A DNA stretch of 64,000 nucleotides from Nitrospirillum amazonense (GCF_007828045.1 NZ_VITN01000001.1:124001-188000); one strand, 5' to 3'; counted from the stretch's first letter, positions 27,077 through 35,818 are shown. The notes: generated by a model not told the origin, from the letters alone. Numbers and translations: made by a program.

Positions 27077-27649
27077 ATGATGCCGCCCGACAGCCAGACG
27101 CCGGACATGATCTTGCCCCAGCCCCTGAACGGCACCCGCTACGGCATGGTGAACCGGCGCCTGGGCGTGCTGTTCGTCGGGCGGGTCAACGCCGGCCGCA
27201 GCTTGATGGCGGAGGCGCTGCTGCGTCATCATGCGGGCCACCGATTCGATGCCCATAGCGCGGGCCTGACGCCTGTGGATCGGCCCAACCCCTACGCCCT
27301 GGCCCGCCTGCGGGCGGAAGGTGTAGCCACCGGCGGCCTGGCACCCAAGCCGCTGGAGCGCTTCATGACGCCGGGCGCCCCGCCGGTGGACATCGTCATC
27401 ACCGTCAGCGAGCTTGCGGCGACGGGCATGGCCGGCGCCTGGCCGGGCCAGCCGGTGACGGCGCACTGGGCCCTGCCCGACCCGGACCCCGCCCTGTATC
27501 CGGATGCCGACGCGCCTGAGGTACTGGTGGACGCCATCTTCCAGGATTTGCGGCGGCGCATCGATGTGCTGTCCGTCCTGCCCGCCCACTGCCTGCTGGC
27601 GCTGAGCCAGTGGGGGAACGAGGACGACGACGGGCTGCGCACCGCCTGA
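27077..27649 (+). CDS. Catalytically altered paralogue of the LMW phosphatase family
   Basis: This 190-residue protein aligns by eye with its upstream neighbour: GVLFVGRVNAGRSLMAEALL matches RVLFLCQFNSARSIMAEALM, and HWALPDPDP matches HWGFPDPQG. The P-loop cysteine is replaced by glycine (G35) while the Arg (R41) and Ser remain. Without the nucleophile it cannot act as a classical phosphatase or arsenate reductase. It may bind a phosphorylated partner, form a heterodimer with the upstream enzyme, or be decaying. The reading frame is intact and the ATG at 27077 has an upstream GGACAGG, so it is expressed as a full protein; 27146 is an alternative start. Confidence 0.85.
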   Translation: MMPPDSQTPDMILPQPLNGTRYGMVNRRLGVLFVGRVNAGRSLMAEALLRHHAGHRFDAHSAGLTPVDRPNPYALARLRAEGVATGGLAPKPLERFMTPGAPPVDIVITVSELAATGMAGAWPGQPVTAHWALPDPDPALYPDADAPEVLVDAIFQDLRRRIDVLSVLPAHCLLALSQWGNEDDDGLRTA

Positions 27650-28134
27650 TTCCGCGAGACGGAAAAGCCCGCCAGGCGGATAATTAAGCCGCCAATGGAT
27701 AAAGCATACCCAGAGCCGCCGATAATTCAGCCAGGTATAGCAATCGCCGCATTTTTCCAGATTTTGCGAAAAGCGAGTGCCGTGTTGTGACACCGCTCAC
27801 TGGCAGTGGCGTGGCGCCCTGCCCATAGTCCGCTGCAATAATGACGGCCCATGGGATCGGACGGATCGGGTGCGGGGGCATCGGATCGCCGGGGACAGGC
27901 CATCGTTTAGGAAAGCGCACCGCTGCCGGCTGTAGCCGCCAGCCCCCGGGATTTCCTTGGGGGTGGGACGGCGTGGAAGGGATTGCCCTTCGCATCCGGT
28001 GGACAGCCATCGCCCGGTTCATGCCGTGGCGGCGCGTTGCCGCGCGTGTGCGATTTCGAGACCGACACCATCGCCCATCCGGCGGGATCGTCCCGCCGGA
28101 ACCTGGGCATTTTGCGCCGAGCGAGACCAAGACC
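27650..28134. other. 485-base intergenic region upstream of the RND adaptor gene
   Basis: No gene with convincing coding character is visible. The region holds an AT-richer stretch at 27680-27760, a small CACTG-g-CAGTG dyad near 27800 and the perfect leader palindrome at 28078-28100. No regulator gene for the efflux operon is present beside it. Confidence 0.5.
28078..28100. promoter_or_regulatory. Perfect leader palindrome before the RND operon
   Basis: TCCGGCGGGA and TCCCGCCGGA are perfect 10-base arms around TCG, 34 bases upstream of the adaptor ATG. It could be a repressor operator or a leader hairpin; no T-run follows. Confidence 0.5.
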
Positions 28135-29391
28135 ATGGAATCCCAATCGACCGTGACCACCGTGCCGAAACCGGGTGCGCCGCCGACGGGACTGTCGCGC
28201 ACCGACTACCGGGGACAGGACGGCCGCCAGCGGCCGCCGCGCATCGCCCTGTTCATGGTCATCACCGTCATCGCGCTGGCCATCATCGGCGGCCTGTTCG
28301 TGTACTTTGACCGCAGCGTGAAGCCCGCGATGATCGGCCAAATCCTGAAAAAGATGACGCCGCCGCCGCCGCCGGTCGCCACCGCCGTGGCCAAGACGGA
28401 GGACGTGCCGCAACTGCTGCCCGCCGTGGGCACGCTGCAGGCCGTCCACCAGGTCACCGTGACGCCCGAGGTCGGCGGGTCGGTGACCAAGATCCTGTTC
28501 CAGTCCGGCGCCACGGTCACCGCGGGCACGCCCCTGCTGCAGCTGAACGACAAGCCGCAGCAGGGCGACCTGGCCAACTACAAGGCCCAGGCCAAGGTGG
28601 CCGAACTGGACCTGGCCCGCTATCGCGCCCTGGTGGCCAAGCAGGCGACCTCGCAGCAGACGGTGGACCAGCAGGCGGCCGCCCTGGACCAGGCCAACGC
28701 CAACATTGCCAAGACCAACGCCCTGATCGCCCAGTTGCTGGTGCGGGCGCCGTTCGACGGCGTGCTGGGCGTGCGCCAGGTGGACGTGGGCCAGTACGTC
28801 AAGGCTGGCGACGCCGTCGTGACCTTGACCGATCTGGATGAGCTGTACGCCAACTTCACCCTGGCGGAGGGCGAACGCGGCCGCGTGGCCGTGGGCCAGA
28901 CCGTGCGCGTCGCCGTGGACGCCTACCCTGGCCGCGTGTTCCAGGGCACCGTCACCGCCATCGACCCCCAGATCAGCAGCGACACCCGCACCGTGAAGCT
29001 GCAAGCCACCATCCCCAACAAGGACCACGCCCTGCAGCCCGGCATGTTCGGCAACGTCACCGTCGTGCTGCCCGCCACGCCCAACCAGGTCACCTTGCCA
29101 GAAACGGCCGTCGACTACTCGCTCTACGGTAATAGCGTCTATGTGGTGCGTCCCACGCTGGACAAGGACGGCAAGCCCGTGAATGGCGAGGATGGCAAGC
29201 CGGCCCTTCACGTGGACCGCGTTTTCGTGAAGACCGGTGACCGCGCCGACGGCAAGGTCGTGGTGCTGAGCGGCGTCACCCCGGGCGACCGGGTGGTGGC
29301 CGTGGGCCAGAACAAGCTGCAGAACGGCGCGCCCGTGAGCCTGTCGGAGCAGGGCCCGCCGCCCGCCCCGGCGCAGACGCCGCGTCCCTGA
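28135..29391 (+). CDS. RND efflux periplasmic adaptor (HlyD/MexE-like)
   Basis: The protein has 418 residues: a cytoplasmic N-terminus, one membrane anchor at about 37-58 (ALFMVITVIALAIIGGLFVY), then a lipoyl/barrel-sandwich domain (VTPEVGGSVTKILFQSGATV), a coiled-coil hairpin, and beta-barrel and membrane-proximal domains (VAVDAYPGRVFQGTVTAIDP, RTVKLQATIPN, VTLPETAVDYSLYG). It links an inner-membrane RND pump to an outer-membrane channel. The permease gene follows after 77 bases; no outer-membrane factor gene is nearby, so a TolC-like protein must be supplied from elsewhere. I take the ATG at 28135 as start. Confidence 0.92.
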   Translation: MESQSTVTTVPKPGAPPTGLSRTDYRGQDGRQRPPRIALFMVITVIALAIIGGLFVYFDRSVKPAMIGQILKKMTPPPPPVATAVAKTEDVPQLLPAVGTLQAVHQVTVTPEVGGSVTKILFQSGATVTAGTPLLQLNDKPQQGDLANYKAQAKVAELDLARYRALVAKQATSQQTVDQQAAALDQANANIAKTNALIAQLLVRAPFDGVLGVRQVDVGQYVKAGDAVVTLTDLDELYANFTLAEGERGRVAVGQTVRVAVDAYPGRVFQGTVTAIDPQISSDTRTVKLQATIPNKDHALQPGMFGNVTVVLPATPNQVTLPETAVDYSLYGNSVYVVRPTLDKDGKPVNGEDGKPALHVDRVFVKTGDRADGKVVVLSGVTPGDRVVAVGQNKLQNGAPVSLSEQGPPPAPAQTPRP

Positions 29392-29414
29392 TACCCCATA
29401 TCGACCTGAAAATC

Positions 29415-29452
29415 GGGACCGGCCGCCGCTCTTCCCGGGCGCGGCCGGTCCC
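29415..29452. other. Intercistronic 12-bp perfect stem
   Basis: GGGACCGGCCGC (29415-29426) pairs perfectly with GCGGCCGGTCCC (29441-29452) around a 14-base loop. It lies in the gap between adaptor and permease and ends 16 bases before the permease ATG. No T-run follows, so it is more likely an mRNA stability or translation-tuning element than a terminator. Confidence 0.6.
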
Positions 29453-29468
29453 AGGGGACCCCCCGACC

Positions 29469-32400
29469 ATGAAATTCACCGATCTCTTCATCAAACGGCC
29501 GGTGCTGGCGCTGGTGGTCAGCCTGCTGATCCTGCTGCTGGGCCTGCGGTCGCTGTCGACCCTGCCCATCCGGCAGTATCCCAAGCTGTCGTCCACCACC
29601 ATCAGCATCACCACCGTTTATCCCGGCGCCACCGCCGACCTGATGCAGGGGTTCATCACCACCCCCATCGAGCAGGCGGTGGCCAGCGCCGACGGCATCG
29701 ACTACATGACCAGCAACTCTGTCCAGGGGCAGAGCACGGTCACGGTCTACGTCAAGCTGAACTATGACCCCAGCCAGGCCATGACCGACGTCATCGCCAA
29801 GGTGCAGCAGGTCAAGTACCTGATCCCGAAAGAGGCGAACGACCCGGTCATCGCCAAGTCCACGGGCGACACCACGGCGGTGATGTACCTGAGCTTCGCG
29901 TCCAAGGAGCTGCCGGGCTCGGCCATCTCCGACTACCTCACCCGCGTGGTGCAGCCGCTGATCGCCACGGTCGACGGCGTCGCCTCGGCCGACATCCTGG
30001 GCGGCCAGACCTTCGCCATGCGCCTGTGGCTGGATCCGGCCCGCATGGCGGCGCGCGGCGTCTCCGCCGATGACGTGGCCAACGCCCTGCGCAACAACAA
30101 CGTGCAGTCCGCCCCAGGCCAGGTGAAGGGCCTGTTCACCGTGTCCAACGTCACCGCCGACACCGACCTGACCAGCGTGGAGGATTTCCGCCGCATGGTG
30201 GTGAAGGCGTCGGGCGGGGCCGTGGTGCGGCTGGAGGACGTCGCCTCCATCTCGCTGGGCGCCCAGAACACCAACAGCGCCGTCATGTTCAGCGGACTGA
30301 ACGCCGTGTTCATCGGTGTGCAGGTGACGCCCACGGGCAATCCGCTGCAGATGGTGCAGAACGTGCGCGAGAAGATCCTGCCGGAGATTCAGCGCAACCT
30401 GCCGCCCGCCATCGAGATGAAGGTGGCCTATGACGCCACCAACTTCATCAACGCCTCGATCAGCGAGGTGGAACACACGCTGATCGAAGCCATCGCCATC
30501 GTCATCGTCATCATCTTCCTGTTCCTCGGATCCCTGCGGTCGGTGCTGATCCCCGTGGTCACCATCCCGCTGTCGCTGATCGGCGCCTTCACCCTGATGC
30601 TGGCGGCGGGGTTCAGCCTCAACCTGCTGACCCTGCTGGCCATGGTGCTGGCCATCGGCCTGGTGGTCGACGACGCCATTGTGGTTGTGGAGAACGTCTA
30701 CCGCCACCTGGAGGAGGGCAAGACGCCGGTGCAGGCGGCCCTGGTGGGTGCTCGCGAAATCGCCGGGCCCGTCATTGCCATGACCATCACCCTGGCGGCG
30801 GTCTACGCCCCCATCGGCCTGCTGGGCGGCGTCACCGGCGCCCTGTTCCGCGAATTCGCCTTCACCCTGGCGGGTGCGGTGGTCATTTCGGGTGTGGTGG
30901 CGCTGACCCTGTCACCCATGATGGCGTCGGTGCTGTTGCCCAAGGGTGGCGACCACACCGCGTTCTCGCGCTTCGTCGACCGCGCTTTCAACGGCCTGGC
31001 CAACTTCTATGAGCGGCGGCTGACCCGGGCACTGGATTATCGTCCTGTCATCCTGCTGTTCGCCGTGGTCGTGCTGGCCAGCATCCCCTATCTGTACCTG
31101 CATGGCCGGTCGGAACTGGCCCCGGAAGAGGACCAGGGCATCCTGTTCAGCATGTTCAAGGGCCCGCAATACGCCAACATCGACTACACCCAGCATTATG
31201 CCCAGCAGCTGGACGCCGCCGGCGGCACCCTGCCCGAAGGACGGGAGCGCTTCCTCATCAGCGGCACCTCCGGCACCAGCCAGGGCATCGCCGGCGTGCT
31301 GCTGAAGCCGTGGGGGGAGCGTGACCGGCCCATCCAGCAATCGCTGGCGGCGTTGCAGGCGGCCTTCAACCAGGTGCCTGGCGAAAAGGCCCTGGTGTTC
31401 AACCTGCCGCCCCTGCCCGGCACCACCGGCGGCCTGCCGGTGCAGATGGTGCTGAACGGCACCCAGGGCTTCCCCGCCCTCTATGAGGCGATGGACAAGA
31501 TCAAGGCCGCCGCCGTCGCCAGCCACAAGTTCCTGGTGGTGGACAGCGACCTTGACTACAACACCCCCGTGGTGCGCATCCACATCGACCGGTCCAAGGC
31601 CAACGAGATGGGCGTCACCATGGCCAGCATCGGCGACACCCTGGCGCTGATGGTGGGTGAGAACTACGTCAACCGCTTCAACCTGCAGGGCCGGTCGTAC
31701 GAGGTCATCCCCCAGGTGCCGCGCATCGACCGCCTGACGCCGGACAAGCTGACGCGCTTCTACGTCACCTCCGTCACCGGCGACCAGGTGCCGCTGTCCA
31801 CCTTCCTGCGCCTGGAAGAGGGCACGGATCCCAACGCCCTGACCCACTACAACCAGATGAACTCCGCCACCTTCCAGGCCGTGCCCATGCCGGGCGTGTC
31901 CATGGGCGAGGCGGTGGCCTTCCTGGAAGACCAGGTGAAGCAGCTGCCGGCCGGCTACAGCCACAGCTATCTCAGCCAGACCCGGCAGTTCGTCGAGGAA
32001 GGCAACCAGTTGGCCATGACCTTCGGCTTCGCGCTGATCGTCATCTTCCTGGTGCTGGCGGCGCAGTTCGAAAGCCTGCGCGACCCGCTGGTCATCATGG
32101 TCAGCGTGCCCATGTCCATCTGCGGCGCGCTGATCCCGCTGTTCATCGGCATCACCTCGATCAACATCTACACCCAGGTGGGCCTGGTGACCCTGATCGG
32201 CCTGATCTCCAAGCACGGCATCCTGCTGGTGGAATTCGCCAACGAGATGCAGGTAAAGGAAGGGCTGGGCCGGCGGGAGGCCATCCTGCACGCCGCCCGC
32301 GTGCGCCTGCGCCCCATCCTGATGACCACCGCCGCCATGGTGGTGGGCCTGCTGCCGCTGCTGATCGCGTCGGGCGCCGGCGCCGCCAGCCGCTTCTCCA

Positions 32401-32543
32401 TCGGGCTGGTGGTGGTGACCGGCATGTCCATCGGCACGCTGTTCACCCTGTTCGTCCTGCCGGCGGTCTACACCCTGCTGGCCAAGGACCACAAGGCGGC
32501 CGCCAGTTCACGCCGCCTGCGGGAGATCGCCGAGGTCGCCTGA
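29469..32543 (+). CDS. RND multidrug efflux permease (HAE1/AcrB type)
   Basis: The 1024-residue protein has twelve membrane segments in two homologous halves, each with a large periplasmic loop. It begins KFTDLFIKRPVLALVVSLLI and has DPSQAMTDV, the proton-relay helix AIGLVVDDAIVVVENVYRHL (adjacent Asp residues), a second-half GLISKHGILLVEFANEMQ and the final FSIGLVVVTGMSIGT. This is the AcrB-like hydrophobe/amphiphile exporter class. It forms an operon with the adaptor upstream and ends in a strong terminator at 32571. The drug range cannot be predicted from sequence. Confidence 0.95.
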   Translation: MKFTDLFIKRPVLALVVSLLILLLGLRSLSTLPIRQYPKLSSTTISITTVYPGATADLMQGFITTPIEQAVASADGIDYMTSNSVQGQSTVTVYVKLNYDPSQAMTDVIAKVQQVKYLIPKEANDPVIAKSTGDTTAVMYLSFASKELPGSAISDYLTRVVQPLIATVDGVASADILGGQTFAMRLWLDPARMAARGVSADDVANALRNNNVQSAPGQVKGLFTVSNVTADTDLTSVEDFRRMVVKASGGAVVRLEDVASISLGAQNTNSAVMFSGLNAVFIGVQVTPTGNPLQMVQNVREKILPEIQRNLPPAIEMKVAYDATNFINASISEVEHTLIEAIAIVIVIIFLFLGSLRSVLIPVVTIPLSLIGAFTLMLAAGFSLNLLTLLAMVLAIGLVVDDAIVVVENVYRHLEEGKTPVQAALVGAREIAGPVIAMTITLAAVYAPIGLLGGVTGALFREFAFTLAGAVVISGVVALTLSPMMASVLLPKGGDHTAFSRFVDRAFNGLANFYERRLTRALDYRPVILLFAVVVLASIPYLYLHGRSELAPEEDQGILFSMFKGPQYANIDYTQHYAQQLDAAGGTLPEGRERFLISGTSGTSQGIAGVLLKPWGERDRPIQQSLAALQAAFNQVPGEKALVFNLPPLPGTTGGLPVQMVLNGTQGFPALYEAMDKIKAAAVASHKFLVVDSDLDYNTPVVRIHIDRSKANEMGVTMASIGDTLALMVGENYVNRFNLQGRSYEVIPQVPRIDRLTPDKLTRFYVTSVTGDQVPLSTFLRLEEGTDPNALTHYNQMNSATFQAVPMPGVSMGEAVAFLEDQVKQLPAGYSHSYLSQTRQFVEEGNQLAMTFGFALIVIFLVLAAQFESLRDPLVIMVSVPMSICGALIPLFIGITSINIYTQVGLVTLIGLISKHGILLVEFANEMQVKEGLGRREAILHAARVRLRPILMTTAAMVVGLLPLLIASGAGAASRFSIGLVVVTGMSIGTLFTLFVLPAVYTLLAKDHKAAASSRRLREIAEVA

Positions 32544-32570
32544 CAGCGCGTCAGCGGTGCTGAGTATGGA

Positions 32571-32605
32571 AACGGCCGGGGGGCGTTCCCCGGCCGTTTT
32601 CTTTT
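32571..32605 (+). terminator. Rho-independent terminator after the RND permease
   Basis: AACGGCCGGGG pairs with CCCCGGCCGTT around GGCGTT, followed by TTCTTTT. It lies 30 bases after the permease stop. Confidence 0.9.
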
Positions 32606-32797
32606 GAAGGCACAGCGCCCTGGCCAAAGGTGAGCCCCCTTTTGCACCGGCCCGCCCGCGTTGACACCAGAACAAAAGCGGAACAGTATCAGGGGTGGGG
32701 GAACGGCGCGCCGCGCTGGCCGGCGGCCCCGTCGCGGTGGGACCGCATGAGCCAGCGCCCTGAAAATCCTTGGTTCTGGTATCGGCGGAGGCCTGCC

Positions 32798-33247
32798 GTG
32801 GTGCGCGTGTTCATGTCCTATTCCCACATCGACGAAGCCCTGCGCGACCGGCTGGAGGTGCACCTGGCGCCCCTGAAGCGACAGGGCGTGGCCCTCTGGC
32901 ACGACCGGCGCCTACTGGCCGGCGACGCGCTGGAGGACGGCATCGGCACGGCCCTGGCCGAGGCCGACGTGGTGCTGCTGCTGGTCAGCCCGGATTTCCT
33001 GGCATCCCCCGCCTGCCATGATGGGGAGATGCAGCACGCGGTGGACCGCCACCGGACGGGGCGCGCGCGCGTGATTCCCGTCATCCTGCGGGCCTGCGAC
33101 TGGCTGTCCACGCCGCTGCGCCACCTGCTGGCGGTGCCGCGCGACGGCCGGCCGGTCACGCTGTGGCCCGACCAGGACCAGGCCCTGCACGAGGTGGCCG
33201 TGGCCATCCGCCGCGCGGTGCTGGAGCGCACGCCGCTGGCCAGCTGA
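32798..33247 (+). CDS. Orphan TIR-domain protein
   Basis: About 149 residues form a single TIR domain: strand A VRVFMSYSHIDE, the BB-loop region ALWHDRRLLAGDALEDGIGT, strand D ADVVLLLVSPDFLASPACHD, and the candidate catalytic Glu77 (C-H-D-G-E). Bacterial TIR domains of this type often cleave NAD+ or make signalling nucleotides in antiphage defence. I start it at the GTG at 32798 because GGAGG sits seven bases upstream; the ATG at 32747 and the GTG at 32630 are in frame and would add 17 or more unrelated-looking residues. No recognisable sensor or second domain is fused, and the neighbours are a pump and a small unknown gene. Confidence 0.85.
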   Translation: MVRVFMSYSHIDEALRDRLEVHLAPLKRQGVALWHDRRLLAGDALEDGIGTALAEADVVLLLVSPDFLASPACHDGEMQHAVDRHRTGRARVIPVILRACDWLSTPLRHLLAVPRDGRPVTLWPDQDQALHEVAVAIRRAVLERTPLAS

Positions 33248-33254
33248 GGGCGCC

Positions 33255-33482
33255 TTACTTCCTGGGGGAGGCGCCGCCGGTCAACACGACCGGCGTCCAG
33301 CCCCGGGCACGGCCGTTGTCGCGCAGACGCACGGCCGGCACGCCATCGCCGGCGCGATCCAAATCGACAATTTCTCGCAATCTGCGAGCCAAAATGGGAT
33401 CGCCGGCGGCGTCCAGTTCATCGGCCGCGCGCTCCAGTTTGCGGCGGATTTCCTCAGCATCGTAGTAGGTGATGTCTTCCAT
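33255..33482 (-). CDS. Small conserved-looking hypothetical protein
   Basis: This 75-residue protein starts at the ATG at 33482 (MEDITYYDAEEIRRKLERAA) with AGGTG upstream; a longer frame to 33506 is possible but lacks a ribosome-binding site. Residues 8-45 are charged and probably helical (two short amphipathic helices around DAAGDP); the C-terminus is Gly/Arg-rich (NGRARGWTPVVL). I do not recognise the family. It converges on the TIR gene with only seven bases between stops, and is divergent from the epimerase gene. Confidence 0.55.
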   Translation of the reverse strand: MEDITYYDAEEIRRKLERAADELDAAGDPILARRLREIVDLDRAGDGVPAVRLRDNGRARGWTPVVLTGGASPRK

Positions 33483-33649
33483 GGTGGCACCTATGACTTC
33501 ATACACATGCCATTAACGCAAAGTCCGTGCCGAATCCGACCTAACCCTTGGGGTGCGGCATCAAGCGACTGTCGCACTATGCACCCGGACGTGGTAGGCA
33601 GGGCCGTCCGCCAACGCTTCCAAGATCTTGCCGCAGGAAATCACCCACG

Positions 33650-34663
33650 ATGTCCCCCGTCCTGGTCACCGGCAGCGCCGGGTTCATCGGCAACCACGTG
33701 GCGCTGGCCCTGTTGCAACGGGGCGTGGCGGTGGTGGGGCTGGACAACCTGACCCCCTATTACGACGTAGCCTTGAAGGAGGCGCGGCTGGCCCGCCTGC
33801 GACCCTTCCCCGGCTTCACCGAGGCGCGCGTCGACTTGGCGGATCGGGCCGCCGTGGCGGATCTGTTCCACACCCACCGCTTCGGCCGGGTGGTGCACCT
33901 GGCGGCCCAGGCCGGCGTGCGGTACAGCCTGGAGCATCCGGCCGCCTATGTGGACAGCAACCTGGTGGGTTTCGCCAATGTGCTGGAAGGGTGCCGGGCG
34001 ATCGCCTGCGCCCACCTGATCTACGCCTCCACCAGCTCGGTCTATGGCGCCAGCACCGCCATGCCCTTCAGCCCACACGGGGGGGCTGACCACCCCATGA
34101 CGCTCTATGCCGCCACCAAGCGCGCCAATGAGCTGATGGCCCATTCCTACAGCCACCTGTTCCGCATCCCCGTGACCGGCCTGCGGCTGTTCACCGTCTA
34201 CGGCCCCTGGGGCCGCCCGGACATGGCGCTGTACAAATTCGCGCAGGCCATCGTCGAGGGCCGGCCCATCGAGGTTTATGGCGAGGGGCGCATGCAACGC
34301 GACTTCACCTACATCGATGACGTGGTGTCGGCCATCCAGGCCTTGCTGGACCGCCCGCCGGCCATCGACGCCGCCTGGACCGGCGCCCAGCCCGATCCCG
34401 CCAGCAGCGGTGTCGCCCCCTATCGCCTGTACAACGTCGGCAGCGACCGCCCGGTGGAGCTGATGCGCTATGTCCGCCTGCTGGAGGAAAAGCTGGGCAT
34501 GACGGCGGACATCCGCCTGCTGCCCATCCAGCCCGGCGACGTGCCCGCCACCTGGGCGGACATCGACGATTTGGCCCGCGACATCGCCTATGCCCCCGCC
34601 ACGCCGGTGGAAGAGGGCGTGGCGCGGTTCGTGGAGTGGTTCAAAGCCTATCAGGCGAACTGA
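33650..34663 (+). CDS. NAD-dependent epimerase, probable UDP-glucuronate 4-epimerase
   Basis: The 337-residue short-chain dehydrogenase-type enzyme has VTGSAGFIGNHVA as the NAD-binding loop, LDNLTPYYDVALKEARLARL typical of UDP-sugar 4-epimerases of the LspL/CapI branch, STSSVYGAS and the catalytic YAATKRAN (YxxxK). TVYGPWGRPDMALYKFAQAI is characteristic of UDP-glucuronate epimerases. It makes UDP-galacturonate for surface polysaccharide. The ATG at 33650 has GCAGGAAA upstream. It is not in a clear operon with other polysaccharide genes, although an AsnB-type amidotransferase of the exopolysaccharide class lies 2.2 kb away. Confidence 0.88.
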   Translation: MSPVLVTGSAGFIGNHVALALLQRGVAVVGLDNLTPYYDVALKEARLARLRPFPGFTEARVDLADRAAVADLFHTHRFGRVVHLAAQAGVRYSLEHPAAYVDSNLVGFANVLEGCRAIACAHLIYASTSSVYGASTAMPFSPHGGADHPMTLYAATKRANELMAHSYSHLFRIPVTGLRLFTVYGPWGRPDMALYKFAQAIVEGRPIEVYGEGRMQRDFTYIDDVVSAIQALLDRPPAIDAAWTGAQPDPASSGVAPYRLYNVGSDRPVELMRYVRLLEEKLGMTADIRLLPIQPGDVPATWADIDDLARDIAYAPATPVEEGVARFVEWFKAYQAN

Positions 34664-34667
34664 ACCG

Positions 34668-34958
34668 TCAGGCGACCTCGACCGGGTTCAGCACCATGGC
34701 CGTACGCTCGGCCACGTCGTTGATCCTCGACAGGTAGTTCTGGAAGTGGGCCGTGGCGCGATGGGCCGCGATGGCGTCGTTATCCACATACAGCTCATCC
34801 AGCACGAAACGGTTGGCGTCGGCCTGGTCCTGCCAGATGTCCCAGCGCAGGTTGCCCGGCTCGCCCCGCGAGGGCGCCACCATGCCGGCCAGCAGGGCCT
34901 TCAGTTCTTCCAGCTTGCCCGGCCGGGCGATAAGGACGGCGGTGATCTTGACGGTCAT
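34668..34958 (-). CDS. Antibiotic biosynthesis monooxygenase (YgiN-like) protein
   Basis: This 96-residue protein is a dimeric alpha-beta ABM-domain protein by pattern: TVKITAVLIARPGKLEELKA, then EPGNLRWDIWQDQADANRFV, LDELYVDNDAIAAHRATAHF. Related proteins include putative quinol monooxygenases and heme- or flavin-independent oxygenases. I start at the ATG at 34958 with AGGAAG upstream. It is 62 bases downstream of the DJ-1/PfpI gene and probably co-transcribed with it, which would suit a quinone or carbonyl stress function under the divergent LysR regulator. Confidence 0.85.
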   Translation of the reverse strand: MTVKITAVLIARPGKLEELKALLAGMVAPSRGEPGNLRWDIWQDQADANRFVLDELYVDNDAIAAHRATAHFQNYLSRINDVAERTAMVLNPVEVA

Positions 34959-35020
34959 GAGGCTTGCTTCCTTTTGGAGAGAGGCGGCGGGACCGTGAGG
35001 GCCCCGCCGTTTGACGCGTT

Positions 35021-35818
35021 TCACGCCGCGACGGCGCGGTCGAGTGCCTGGACCAGGGCCGTGGCGAGCGGCAGGTCGGAGCCCGGGTTCTGGCCGGTGA
35101 TGAGTTCACGATCGACGACCACGTGGGGCTGGAAATTCACCGGGGTGGTGATGACCTCGCCCCCCGCTGTCTGCAGCGCGTCGGCCACGTTGAAGTACAG
35201 CTTGGCGTGCAGGACATGCTCCTCGACGACCTTCTCCTCGGTGTTGGAGAAGACGGTCATCTTGTACCCGGCATACTGCCAGCCTTCAGCCCATTTCTTG
35301 GCCGTGGCCGTATCACCGGCGATCAGGGCGGCGCGAAACTCACGGGCATGCGGCAGGGCGGCGGTCACGGCGATGGGGCCATGGCACAGCAGGGCCGTGG
35401 GCTTGGCGGCCTGGTGGAAGTGGCGCAGAATGGCGCCCAGGTCGGCATCCTGCATAAGATCGACGCCGGGCGCCTGGCCGCCGGGCACGAACACGCCGGC
35501 ATAAGCGTCCAGCCCACCCTCCACCACCGCGCGCAGGGTGTGCACCTGGTTCATCGCGGGATCGTTGGCATAGAAGGTCCGGGCGCGCTGGTAGGCGGCA
35601 TCATCCCCGCCGAAGTGCTTGGCGCTGTCCGAGTTCGGGTCGATGGTCGGCTTGGTACCGTCGGGCGTGGCCAGAACCACGTCGTAACCCGCCTCGATCA
35701 AGGCCAGGGCCGGGACGACCGTCTCATTCAGATACTGGCCGGTGGCGCCCCAGCCACCGCCCTGGATTTCGATGCGCGTGGCGTTGGAGCCGACGACAAG
35801 CACGGTGCCTTTGCTCAT
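35021..35818 (-). CDS. DJ-1/PfpI-superfamily protein (type 1 glutamine amidotransferase-like)
   Basis: The 265-residue protein has GVFVPGGQAPGVDLM, the nucleophile-elbow Cys in ALLCHGPIAVTAAL, and a C-terminal GGEVITTPVNFQPHVVVDRE block with ITGQNP, as in the larger Hsp31/glyoxalase-III-like branch of DJ-1 proteins. These act as glyoxalase, deglycase or chaperone; which applies here is not decidable. The ATG at 35818 has GGAGAG upstream; 35830 is an alternative. The gene is divergent from a LysR regulator and precedes the monooxygenase gene. Confidence 0.88.
   Translation of the reverse strand: MSKGTVLVVGSNATRIEIQGGGWGATGQYLNETVVPALALIEAGYDVVLATPDGTKPTIDPNSDSAKHFGGDDAAYQRARTFYANDPAMNQVHTLRAVVEGGLDAYAGVFVPGGQAPGVDLMQDADLGAILRHFHQAAKPTALLCHGPIAVTAALPHAREFRAALIAGDTATAKKWAEGWQYAGYKMTVFSNTEEKVVEEHVLHAKLYFNVADALQTAGGEVITTPVNFQPHVVVDRELITGQNPGSDLPLATALVQALDRAVAA

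Noticed and set aside
27684-28202. A 172-residue minus-strand frame in the gap before the RND adaptor
   Set aside because: It is Arg/Pro-rich, runs through the leader palindrome, has no fitting ribosome-binding site and resembles no protein I know.
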